Below are positions 11,454 to 21,660 of a DNA stretch of 64,000 bases, piece by piece; position 1 is the first letter of the stretch; each line of letters opens with the position of its first letter. Location of the stretch: positions 558,001 to 622,000 of the forward strand of contig JAEHOE010000006.1 in the NCBI GenBank assembly GCA_016858145.1. Reading direction: 5' to 3'. The position numbers were made by a program, and so were the translations under genes. This DNA comes from Edaphochlamys debaryana. Its lineage: Eukaryota; Chlorophyta; Chlorophyceae; Chlamydomonadales. The notes beneath the pieces were generated by a model. That model was not told where the DNA came from. It worked only from the letters and a program-made list of their open reading frames with translations, and ran no database searches.

Positions 11454-12955
11454 ATGCCGCGCTACTACTGTGACTACTGCGATACATACCTGACCCATGA
11501 ATCGGTGCGAAGGGCTGGGTGGAGTCTCAAGCACTTGAGGGCGCTCCATCTCACTGCGTTCGCCCCTTCACGCAGGCTGCTGTGCGAAAGCAGCACAACT
11601 CGGGTTACAAGCACAAGGTACGCTTCGGGGGCTGAAGGGAAGGGCCTGGGGGTGGACAAGTTGGCACAGCGAGTTGGGGGGCCCACTGCCTCGGCTCGCG
11701 CCCCGGCCCTCCCCACACAACCCCGGCGGCCCCCCCTCCAGGCCAATGTCCGCAACTACTACAACAACTTCCTGCTGGTGGCGGCCGGGGACTCGGGCAC
11801 GCCCGGCAACATGGGGCCCATGAGCAGCGCGTCGCCCGCACGGGTGCGCCGGGGCCATGTGCATGCATGCACGCTAGGAGCAGCACTAGCCTGAGGACTG
11901 TGTGCGGGCTTGTCGTGGCTTCCCCATGCTGACCATGTCGCGCTCTTCCTCGCAGCCAATGGGACCTATGGGCGGCATGGGCCCAATGGGCGGCGGCATG
12001 GGCGGCCCCGGTGAGCACCTCGAGCGCTGGGCAGGGAGGCCCATGGGGCCTTCCCCGCTTGGAGCGCATGGCTCCCGCGCAAGTTGCCCGGCTGGTCGGT
12101 TGCTCACGTCCCGTCTCTGCCCCTTACACCGCAGGAATGGGCATGGGGATGGGAATGGGCATGGGAATGGGCATGGGGATGGGCATGCGCCCCCCCATGG
12201 GCATGGGGATGGGAATGGGCATGGGAATGGGCCCAGGTGAGCGGCGCGCGCGGCCTTCGTGTGGGTGGGGGTCTACTCAATGAGCGCTTCGCATCGGGCG
12301 GGGCTCGGCGGGGGGTGCCTGGTGCCTGGCTCATGCCTGGTTCATTGCTTGCCGTTGGCTTCGTAGCCTGATACATCCTGCGTGGGGTGCTGCGGCACCT
12401 CGGTTATGGCGGGGTTCCTCATGTGTGGTATCACGTCCTCTCTCCCTCGCACATTCCCCCGCAGGCATGATGGGGCGACCGCCGATGGGCCACATGGGCG
12501 GGCACATGGGGGGGCCAGGTGGGAGCAGGGTCACCCCGTGTGGGCGGGCGATGAAAGGCAGTTGGGAGGTGGTCATGGGGAGTTGCGGTACCTTACACGT
12601 GGCCTGCACAGCTACTTACAGCTGCCGTCCGCTGAGACGCGGCTGGTCGTTCCTGCAGGCTCTTATACAGAGAGGTCGATGGCTGAATTGTGCATGCCTG
12701 TGTGTATATCTTTCCCGTGCAGGCATGATGGGGGGACACATGGGCGGCCCCATGGGAGGGCACATGGGCGGCCCCATGGGGGGACACATGGGGGGCCCGG
12801 GCGGCCCAGGTATGGGCGGGCCGCCTGGCATGGGCGGACCGCCGGGCATGGGCGGACCGCCGGGCATGGGCGGACCGCCGGGCATGGGCGGACCACCCGG
12901 CATGGGGGGACCACCCGGCATGGGCGGCCCGCCAGGGATGGGCATGCGGCACTAG
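11454..12955 (+). CDS. SNRPC: U1 small nuclear ribonucleoprotein C
   Basis: Seven exons: 11454-11504, 11576-11617, 11742-11843, 11956-12010, 12135-12236, 12465-12518 and 12723-12955, giving 212 residues. It starts MPRYYCDYCDTYLTHES, then VRKQHNSGYKHK and VRNYYNNF. This is the matrin-type zinc finger of U1-C, with ligands C6, C9, H24 and H30 at the same positions as the human protein. U1-C stabilises pairing of U1 snRNA with the 5' splice site. The C-terminal part is low complexity: alternating Gly-Met (MGMGMGMG), then MGGHMGGP and MGGPPG repeats. All introns in the tail are phase 1, so exons 5 and 6 can be skipped without changing frame. This suits the intron-rich genome around it. Confidence 0.95.
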
Positions 12956-13742
12956 AGCTCACCCGCTGGACCCCCGGAGCTGGGGGAGCGGCCCGAGGGC
13001 CGGGCCCGAGGCGCCCCGGAGGCCGCGCAGCTGCCGGACAGGGGTGCCGCGGAGGAGTGCTGGGGAGGAGGAGCTGCAGTGCAGGCGGTGGGGCCAGCTA
13101 GGCCTTGAGCGCATGGCGGGCGGATCGGCTGCCGGACTGGACGGCTGGCATGGGCTTGACGGGGTGGGTGGCGCTGAGAGCAGGACGTGCTCCGCGACGC
13201 GGCGTGTGTGGGTGCTCTGTCGAGCCAGAGGCGGGGCACGAGAGGTGACTTGGCTCTTTCTTATCGGACACGGGCTGTGCTGTGCAGCTGAGGGTGGCGA
13301 TGTTTAGGTGGCGGCGCGGTGCTTTGTTTTAACGTGGCTGGGGACGTGGGGACCGGTGAGGGGACGGTGGACGCGAGGGGCAGGACACGGTTAGGGGCGC
13401 GAGGGGGGACCGTAACTGAGACGGGCTGCACCCAGGCCAACCCGAGGCAGAGGCCTGCCCGGTATGATACGGTGCGACTTGTTGTGGAATTGCAGTGGGT
13501 CTCGAGTCTCGTGGGAGGTCCCGAAGGTGCGGGCCCGTGAAGCCTTTCCGTTACGGCCGCAACCCGACATGCGGGCGCGGACCCACTGTTCGGCGCCCGC
13601 CCACCGTCAACGTCTTAGTCTCATATCGCTCGCGACTCTAACTTGCTTGCATGTGCGACGTGATGGCGCTTATGCCCTCTGGCCCTCGGTGTCGATAGAA
13701 AGAGAGCATCGCCAACCGCGCGCGGCCGCGACTGTTGCCAGG
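12956..13742. other. U1-C 3' flank and 5' flank of the GT49-like gene
   Basis: No supported gene. It contains the 3' UTR of U1-C and, after about 13,450, probably the promoter and 5' UTR of the glycosyltransferase-like gene. No TGTAA or clear TATA box was seen. Confidence 0.45.
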
Positions 13743-16700
13743 ATGCGAACTCGTGTCGGAATAGTTTTGCTATTTAGTCTTCTTGTATCGATAGAAGCGG
13801 TTCCCAAGAAGAGCAAAGTCGCAAGCAAGGCGCGGCGAGGTGTGCCAAAGGCTGTGGCGCAGCCGACGTATGACCCCTCGGCGCTCCTACGTTGCGTCAA
13901 CGACGAGCAACCTGGTGCGTGCACTCAGCATCCGCGCGATGTGGGTCGTCACAGGGTGTCGATGACCACGACAATGGCACGACCATCCTCCGCCCCCACG
14001 AGCATGCATCCCGACCCCGACGCCCGCAACCAAGCGACTTAGTTGCTTTTCCCGTAATCCCGCGCTCCCCTCCACGACTGCCTCAGACCGGGTGTTCACG
14101 CCGAAGAATGCTTTCCTGCCGGCCATGTCCGACTCCCCGAGCACCCTGCAGTCCGTCCTAGCCGGGCTGCCGCCGCAGCTGCGCGCCGCGGGCGTGTACT
14201 GGTCCAAGCGCAAAGCGCCGCCGCGCGCCACGTTCCCGCTCACGATCGCGACGCAGCTGCCGCTGGCCAAGGCCGAGGACCTCAAGCCGCTGTGCCGCTC
14301 CTGGCCCGGGCCGCTCTCGGCGGCGGTGCTGCTGCCCCTGGTCCGCGGCGGCAGCGTCAAGCCCGACCCTAGGGATAAGAGCGGCCTGGGGCTGAGCAAG
14401 GACGAGCTGGCGCGTGTGGCGGAGGGCGCAGCCAAGGCCGCGGCGCTGCACAAGGCGATGGAGGAGGACGGGCCGTGCCAGCTGGACCTGCTGCTGGTGG
14501 GGAAGGGCGGGGCGGATGTAGTGTTGTCACCTTCGGGTGATGCATATAGATAGCAGCACTGGTGGGAGAGAATATAGAGTACTGTTGTGAGAGGGGCACA
14601 GCATGGCGTATCAGAGGGGCTGTGCGCGTTGAGATGAGCGTATGCAGCCGTCACTCGATAGCCCAGCCTCGCAGCCGCCGCTCTGCTGCCCCAAGGGCCT
14701 CGGTCCGCTCCTGCCCCTAAGGGCTGCTATCCCCGGTGCTCCTCAGGTCTACGAGCTGTACGCCAGCGCCAAGCTGGTGGCGCTGGCCTACCCGGTCAAC
14801 GTGATGCGTAACCTGGCCCGACTGCAGGCGCGCACACCGCTCATAGGTGCGGCGGCAGCCAGTGCGGTGGGGGGGAGGGGCAGGGCGGGAGGGATGGAAG
14901 GGAAGGGCGGGAGGGTGAGAAAGCGGCGTGGGAGGCGTGGGAGGGCAGGGCGAGAGGTGCGGGCGTGCAGCGCCGAGGCACTGGCGGCTTGGGCCAAGAC
15001 ACGCTCAGCGCTGCCCTTCAGCGACGTGACGTCGCCCCTCAACCCCGCACTGCACACATGCTGGAGCTCTTGAAGCCGGCTCCTCACAGACCCGCCATCT
15101 CCCACACACCACACGCCACACATATCTGACCCCCATTCCTTTCTCCCCACCCTCTTCCCCCCCTTCCCCCCCTCTCCCCAGCCTCCCTGGAGCCCGACCT
15201 CATGCTCGGCGGCGGCCTGGCCTCCAACCTGGCGCACCGCCCCGAGGCCGCCGCGGACCTGCTGCTTCGCGTGCTGGGCCCCGCCGCCACCATGGCCCAG
15301 GGCCTGGCGGCGGCGGGGGCGGGCCGCGACGCGCCGCCCCGCACGGCCGTCGTGCTGCCCGCGCTGAGCACGCACTGGGCAGACAACGACCAGGGCCTGG
15401 ACGAGCACCGCCAGCTGGCGGATTCGTTGGTGCGGCCGGGCGTGAGCAAGGCGCAGCTGCAGCAGTTCGCGCAGCACGGCACGCTCAAGATGTGAGGGCC
15501 CGGGTGGGGGGTGGGGAGAAGGGAGCGACAGGGAGCGTGGGTGCAGGTCGGGGAGACGGGTGGAGGAGTGAAGTCCGGAGCAGGCGCGGGTGCACTCCGG
15601 GCGCACGGGGAAAGTCGGGGAGGGTAGGCGCCGAAGGGGTCAAGTAGGTCGCTGCGGGCGAGCTGTCGCTGTGGCAACATCTTTGAGCGCTTTCCTCCCT
15701 CCCTCCCCCGACTTCCCAACCGGTTCCCCGCTCCCTCCAGGCACGACCCCTTTGGCGACACCCAGAAGGCCACAGACACCAACCGCTGGCTCACAACCAA
15801 GCGCTGGTACGACGTGGAGTACCGCAAGCGGTACGAGCCATGTGAGTCAGCCAGTACGGCAGCGACACGTGGAGTACACGTGGCTGCTTCCGGGGCTCAG
15901 TGCCTGGGGTGCGCCACTGCGCTCCCGACTCCTCGGGGGCCTGCCGGGCTCCAAGCCACCGCTCATCCCTCCACACGTGCCCTCGACGCCGCTGTGCAGG
16001 GGTCATCTTGGACCGGCGTGGGGCGCCCTGGTATGACGCCAAGTTCCGAGGGTGCGGAGGCGGGGTGGCGGGTGGGATGTGGTCAATGGCTGAGGTGTGG
16101 ACGGGCGTAATCACCTGTGTGCCTGGGGTAGGCACCCAAGCCCGCCCTCACAGCCACTACCGGTATCCTCCAATCCCCCTGTCCTCCGCCCCGCCTACGC
16201 CTGTCTCCGCCTCCCTTCCTCCCCCCCAGGTACGCCCTGATCGCCCGCCTGGTCCACGTGCTCCAGCTCAACGCCAGCGAATACACCTTCGCGGTGCACC
16301 CCCGCGCCTTCCTCATGCACCGCCCGCACAAGGCGGAGCCCAAGGTGGGGCGCTGCGGGGTGGCGGGGCGGGGCGGGGTAACGGCGGGGCGGGAGCGAGG
16401 AGGCGGCGGGGACAAGGCTCCTCCGTCCGCGATCCTTCTCGTTCCCCTCGGCCAATGCCCAACCCCCGCGCCCCGACATCTCCAGTTCGCTCTTCTTCAC
16501 ACGCCCCAGCCCCCGTGGCCGCAGACCCGTACCCCGTACTTCCCCTCACCCGTATCAATGCTCTCCTCCTGTCCTCCGTCCCCACCCATCCGCCCATCCA
16601 CACCCAGCCCAAGGGCGGCAAGGCGGCCAAGCCCGACCCCGACGCTGCGGCGCTGCAGGAGCGCACCCTGGCGCTGGCGCGCACGGCGATGGCGGCCCTG

Positions 16701-16775
16701 GGCGCCGGCAACTACACGCCGCTGCTGGACCGCGCCAGCGAGGGCTGCCGGCGCTCGCTGCCGTGGTGGACCTAG
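13743..16775 (+). CDS. GT49 / LARGE-like glycosyltransferase domain protein
   Basis: Eight exons: 13743-13914, 14087-14496, 14747-14846, 15182-15491, 15741-15841, 16000-16051, 16230-16344 and 16608-16775, giving 475 residues. An N-terminal signal anchor (MRTRVGIVLLFSLLVSIEA) suggests a Golgi or ER lumenal protein. The core follows the GT49 order: FPLTIATQLP, LCRSWPGPLSAAVLLPL, YPVNVMRNLAR, then RYEPWVILDRRGAPWYDAKFRG, ALIARLVHVLQL and TFAVHPRAFLMHRPH. GT49 includes the second transferase domain of LARGE and B4GAT1, which transfer glucuronic acid. The segment where the metal-binding DxD is expected reads ASLEPDLML, so that motif is degenerate (E-P-D). Activity is therefore uncertain; it could be an inactive or differently metal-dependent relative. 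Fold assignment is confident, substrate is not. Confidence 0.82.
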
Positions 16776-17677
16776 GCGGTGCCACCTTGGGAGGGGGGCA
16801 GGGCGGGGGAAGAGGGGAGGCGGGAGGCGGCGAGGAGCTGGTGGAGAGCCCCCTTGGGCGGGGCGGGAGGGCGGGAGCGGATGGCGTGGCAGCCCTGGGC
16901 GTGATCAAGCGAGGGCGGGAAGGGGTACCGTAGACGTAGACGTGGGCGGGTGCCGGTACCGCAAGAACCGCAGCAAGGTGTGCTCGTGCAGAGCTATGGG
17001 CAAGCATAGGGTCGGACGGGTCCCCGCAAAGGTTGGACAGGGTGCGCCTTGCACGTACGCGACCACAGCCCTCGCGCCGCTGGCAGACCACGGATGCAGG
17101 TGTGGCAGGCTGGGGCCCTGGGGGGCCCGCTGATGGCGGAGACCGGCAGGTTTGAGGCTCGGGGTGTGCACGGGGGGGGGTTGAGCTGCAGGGCGCCGCA
17201 TCTGCCGATGACATGCGTGTGTAGGCTTGGATAGGCAATGCAAGGGCTGCACGCGCTGGAAGGAAGCGCTGGGGCTCAAGGGGGTGGTCAGCGGTGGTGT
17301 GGTCAGAGGATGGATTGCGATCGTGCATGGTGTGGACTGGGCCAACGAAACACACGGCAAAAGAATGGTACCGCAATACGGCACTTACAATGCCCTTCCC
17401 GAGACCGAGCAGGTCGACATGCAACGCTTGAATCCCATACTCGAGCCTCACACTCGAGGCCCAGCCAGCCGGAGCCTTCAGACACCATTGCGCGCTTACT
17501 TTCATCCCCTCGAAACGGGCAGCAGGGGGCGACCAGCAATGAAGGCCACCCCAACCTGCCACGGCGGCCACCGCCCACCACCACGACACCCTTGAGCACA
17601 GCACACGCCGCCACATGCGGCCCCGCATGCACCTCGGATGCGGATCTGCACGTGCAGCTCAACCTGCATCCATGATC
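16776..17677. other. Convergent intergenic region
   Basis: Lies between the 3' ends of the plus-strand GT49-like gene and the minus-strand chloroplast-protein gene. No gene is supported. It contains a minus-strand TGTAA at 17385-17389. Confidence 0.5.
17385..17389 (-). terminator. Probable poly(A) signal of the 17678-21234 gene
   Basis: TTACA on the plus strand is TGTAA on the minus strand, about 290 bases after the stop codon at 17678-17680. Confidence 0.4.
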
Positions 17678-20600
17678 CTACATCATGTCCACGCTGGGCA
17701 CGTCCGGCATCTCGTCCATCTCGTCCATCATCTCGGCCTGCTTCTCCAGCTCGGCCAGCCGCTCGGCCAGCTCCTCCTCCGACACGTCAGCAAGGTCCGC
17801 CGCGGCGCCCTCCGAGATCTGCGCGTGTGACCGATGGGTGTATGTTAGGGGCTGCGCGTGAAGCCAGCGAAAGGAAGGCGCGGCGGCAGAAAGCAAGCCC
17901 GGCCTGCGGTGCGTGTGCGCACCGCAGCAAGGCCCGCTGCAAGCACAGCACTGCGACCCTCTTGAACCACACGGCCCTCCGAAGTCCCCATGTTTCGCCC
18001 TATCCACTGCCCTCCGCACCATCCCCCATCCGGCTTCCCCATCCCCCCCCCCCACCTCGATGGGGTCGGGCACCAGGAAGGACTCCTCCAGGGTCAGGCC
18101 GCTGGGCCTGGGGACGGGACAGGGGGGCAGGGCAGAGGGCAGGGCAGGCGTGTAAGCCGGGAAACACAGGCACGGCAGGGAGTCGGCCTGTCCTCGGCCC
18201 CGGCAGGACGGGCGTGTGTGTCGGAGGCTGCTGGCGTATGCGGGTGTGCAGGGCGGGGGCGGAGGGAGCGAGGCCGTTCATGCAACTGAGACGAGGTGGG
18301 ATCAGGTTGCAGGATCAGGATCAGGGTCAGGGTGCAGGTTCAGGTGCTGGTGGGGGGCTTGGCTGTGTTGTGCAGCTGGCAGGGCCTCAGATTAGCATGG
18401 CAACGGTCTCGGCACCGCGGCGGGTTTCCCGGTGGCAGCTAGCCCCCGGCCCGCCGCTAAGCCAAACACGCTTGAGAAGTTGGGGTTATCATCTTGGGCC
18501 TCTGCGCAGCCACGCCAGCGATGACAGTGCGAGTGCATGCGGGTGCGGGTGCGTATGTGCCGAGCGTCAGCCCAAGGCCCAGCCCTCTCCGTTCTACCCC
18601 CCCACCGCCCGAACGCGATCCCTCTTTCAGTCCCGCCCCGTCTTCGAACCACCCCACCCCTCAGCCCCGTGCAGCCCTCAGCCCCATCTCCGTCCCCCGC
18701 TTCCCCAACCCCACCTGATCCTCAGCACGGGCTCCAGCAGGGGACCGCTGTGCACCTGGCGCACCTCGGTGCGGGAGAAGCCCTTGCTCCTGGGATAGGG
18801 AGGAGGAGGTTGGGAGGGTGGCGGGGGGAAGCAGCTTGAGGACGAGCCAGCATCGGCCGGGCGACGCATGGCCCCCCGGGGCAACCGCCGGCCACGCACG
18901 TTTGTGGACCCCAACCTCCCCCCCCCCCCCCCGCCCGCACAGCTGTCCTCCCCTGTCCCGCGCCCCCCTCCACCCCTTCCCGCCCCCCTCACCCCCCGTC
19001 GAACACGAACACGTTGTCCAGATCGAACAGGGGCTCCCCCTGGGGCTCCTCGGGGTCGGGGAGGAGGCTCACGAAGAAGACCTTCTTGACCTGGGGGTGT
19101 TGGGGGTGTTCGGGGTGGGGGGGAGGGGGAGGATGGTGGGGAGGAGCGGAGGGACAGGGAGAGAGGGGCGGGCAAAGGGTGATGCGGGCCTCTTGCCGGT
19201 GGGGTGCTCGGGGCTGGACGCCGGAGGGTCATGTACGCCCGGGCCCTACCTGGGCCCGTCGGCGGGCTGCAGGTCTGGGCCCTCTTTCCAAGAAGAGGAA
19301 GCCGACAGCGAACCGCGCCGCCACGGTATGGTCGGGTCGCAGACCTTGGCAGCGCGGTTCGATGTCGACTTCCTCTCCTTGCCGAGCGCAGCTGTGCTAT
19401 AGGCCCGTGTGCCCCGGCGAGCGTAAGCCCACCCCCAGCCCCCCCTCAAGCCCCCGGCCCCCTCACTGAAACCCTCCATGCTCGCCCCCCGATGCGCTCC
19501 CACCTTGGCCGAGGACTTCCGGCGCTTGAACAGGTCGCTGCTGCCCCGCTCCACCCAGGGAATGACCTGCGGGGTGGGTGGGCGGGAGCGGGAGCGAAGG
19601 GGAGGACAGGTCGGCCGACTGCGCAGCAAGAGCCCGAGCATGCAGACAGAGGGCGCCGCTGGCCGGGGCGGGAGGGCGCGCGTACACCGCACCACAGGCT
19701 CAGCCGTTCGCCCGACAGCACCTCCCTTGACCGCGCGCACACCCCGGCCCCAGCGAGCCGTCCTGCTCCCCCCTCTGCCCTCCTTGCCAGTCCATGCCGC
19801 CCCTCCTCCCACGCCCTCTATGCTCTTGCCCCCATGGCTCTCCCTGCCCACCGGCACCCCTCGTCCCCTTCCCTCCGCCCCCTCCACCCGCTCCCTTCCC
19901 TCCCTCCCTTCCCTTCCCCCTTCCCGTCGCCCTTCCCCAGCCCCTCCACCCCCTCTCCCTCCAGAGGGGTATGTAGCTCATAGGAAAATGGCAGCTGGTA
20001 CGGCGTTCCGGATCAGATGTTCGGTGTTTTGGTGCAGTGCTTTGCGCACGGGAGTATAATCCCTCTTCCACTGGGTAATAGCCCTCGAATGAGCCCTTCC
20101 TGGTGGTGTTTGGCGGGAAGACTTGCTAAGGACTAAGCAACCGCCGGGCGGCGGGTTTGCTGGGCGGTTTCGAGCGGGCCTACGGCCCTGATCGCCTGTA
20201 AGCTTTCAGTACCCCCCACCCCTCACCCCCCACCTGGAACAGCAGCGGCTCCGCGGGCACGTCCTCCTCCACGGAGGGCCGCGAGTAGCTCTGCTGCGCG
20301 CCCTCGCCCTCGCCGCCCCCCCGCGCCACGTAGCTGTCCGCCAGCGCCAGGCGGCCGTCCGCCGTCTCCGCCACCAGCAGCTCCCAGTCGCCCCCGTCCA
20401 TGGCGAACGACTGGAAGCCCTGGCGGCTGATGTCCAGCGGGGCGGGCTCTGGGGGTGGGGGGTGGAGGGGGTTCAGGGGGGGTTAAGTTCGGGATGGTCG
20501 AGGGGTACCGGCGACGCTGGCAGCAATCGGCCTAGGCGCGGAGGCGCAGCGTTGCGGTTCAAGGGGGAGGCGCCAAGGAACACGCGCACGAGAGCTACAG

Positions 20601-21234
20601 CCTCCCTCACTGCGCTGCCGTGTGCAGGCCGTGCAGCTAGGAGCGAGGCAGTACTGCGCACTGTGCCTAGGCGTGGCCAGGACCACCCTTGGCGGGACCG
20701 GCACGCACCCGGCACCGCCACTGCCGTCCCCGCCTCCCGCCGCTTCCGCTCCTCCTCCTCCCGCTTCGCCTGCTCCTTGGCCTCCATCAGCAGCTGGTAC
20801 TCGGCCAGGCTTAGCACGGTAGAGGGCGGCGGCGATGGCACGGCCGGCGTCGCTGCAGATCGCCGACCGGTCTTCGGCAACGAGTAGCTGGTGCTGGCGC
20901 CCGAATCAGCGTCTGAGGCTTGTGCAGCCGTGCGCTCGGCCGCGGCCGCAGCGACCATGACGTCGTCGGGCTGAGCCTCGTCCTCGGTCGGAACGCCAGC
21001 GAGCGCGGCATCCCAGCCCGAGGCACTCTCGCCCGCAGCACCGCCGTCATCTTCTGGCTGCTTAGTTGCCCGCTTGGATGCCCGCTTGGCATGCACCAGT
21101 ACGCACGGCCGCTGAGCTGGTGGACATGCGACTGTCGGCGGCGCTAGGGCCTGGCGCGGCAGCCCCGAAGGAAGGCCAATTGTTCTAGGCTGGCATGAGC
21201 CACGCGGGCACCCTAGCTGGCGCCCGAGCTGCAT
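17678..21234 (-). CDS. Unrecognised chloroplast-targeted protein
   Basis: Eight exons, from high to low: 21234-20709, 20448-20234, 19566-19504, 19396-19250, 19090-18993, 18789-18715, 18107-18056 and 17818-17678, giving 438 residues. All phases close. The N-terminus ([12 protein letters not shown], rich in Arg, Ser and Pro, few acidic residues until [13 protein letters not shown]) looks like an algal chloroplast transit peptide. An in-frame ATG at 21318 lies upstream of a TATA-like word near 21285-21292, so 21234 is preferred. A charged coiled-coil-like segment [20 protein letters not shown] follows, then [55 protein letters not shown] and [14 protein letters not shown]. The end is acidic and helical ([20 protein letters not shown]). 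I recognise no named family. The fourth exon is the least certain. Confidence 0.7.
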
Positions 21235-21660
21235 GTGCGTGAGTCGCTCGGCGCCGCTTGGGGTCGCGAGCAACGGCGAGAGCCTATGTATATTGGCGAG
21301 GAAGGGCCGCGTGCACACACGTGCTTTGTTGAATCGAACGAAAACTGCTGCGGGCCAAGGGCGGGCTTGGAGGGCTGCACCGCGATGCCAGCGGTTTGTG
21401 CTTTGTGGGCCTTGAGGCCCATGCCGCGACAGCCTTCTTCCTCGCGCGTGCCCTCGCCTTCAACTTACAAACCCGCTAAGTTATTTACCTACTCGTTCAC
21501 GTGCTCGTGGGACTCAACTGGGCCAAGGCGTTGCAAATCGCTGGCGGCTTGCGACACTGCATTTCAGCCGCGTTGCCCTACTTTCAGGCGTTCACCAGCC
21601 CAGAACCACTACGCTGTAGAGCTCTATCCCGCCGCCAGGTGTTTCTCGCGAAAGCGCGAC
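21235..21660. promoter_or_regulatory. Divergent promoter region of two plastid-protein genes
   Basis: 426 bases separate the start codons of the minus-strand chloroplast protein and the plus-strand rRNA methyltransferase. TATGTATA at 21285-21292 could serve the minus-strand gene. No clear TATA box was seen for the plus-strand gene. Confidence 0.45.

Noticed and set aside
12104..12376. His/Ala-rich minus-strand frame (HAHSHPHAH)
   Set aside because: Antisense of the alternating Gly-Met repeat of the U1-C tail.
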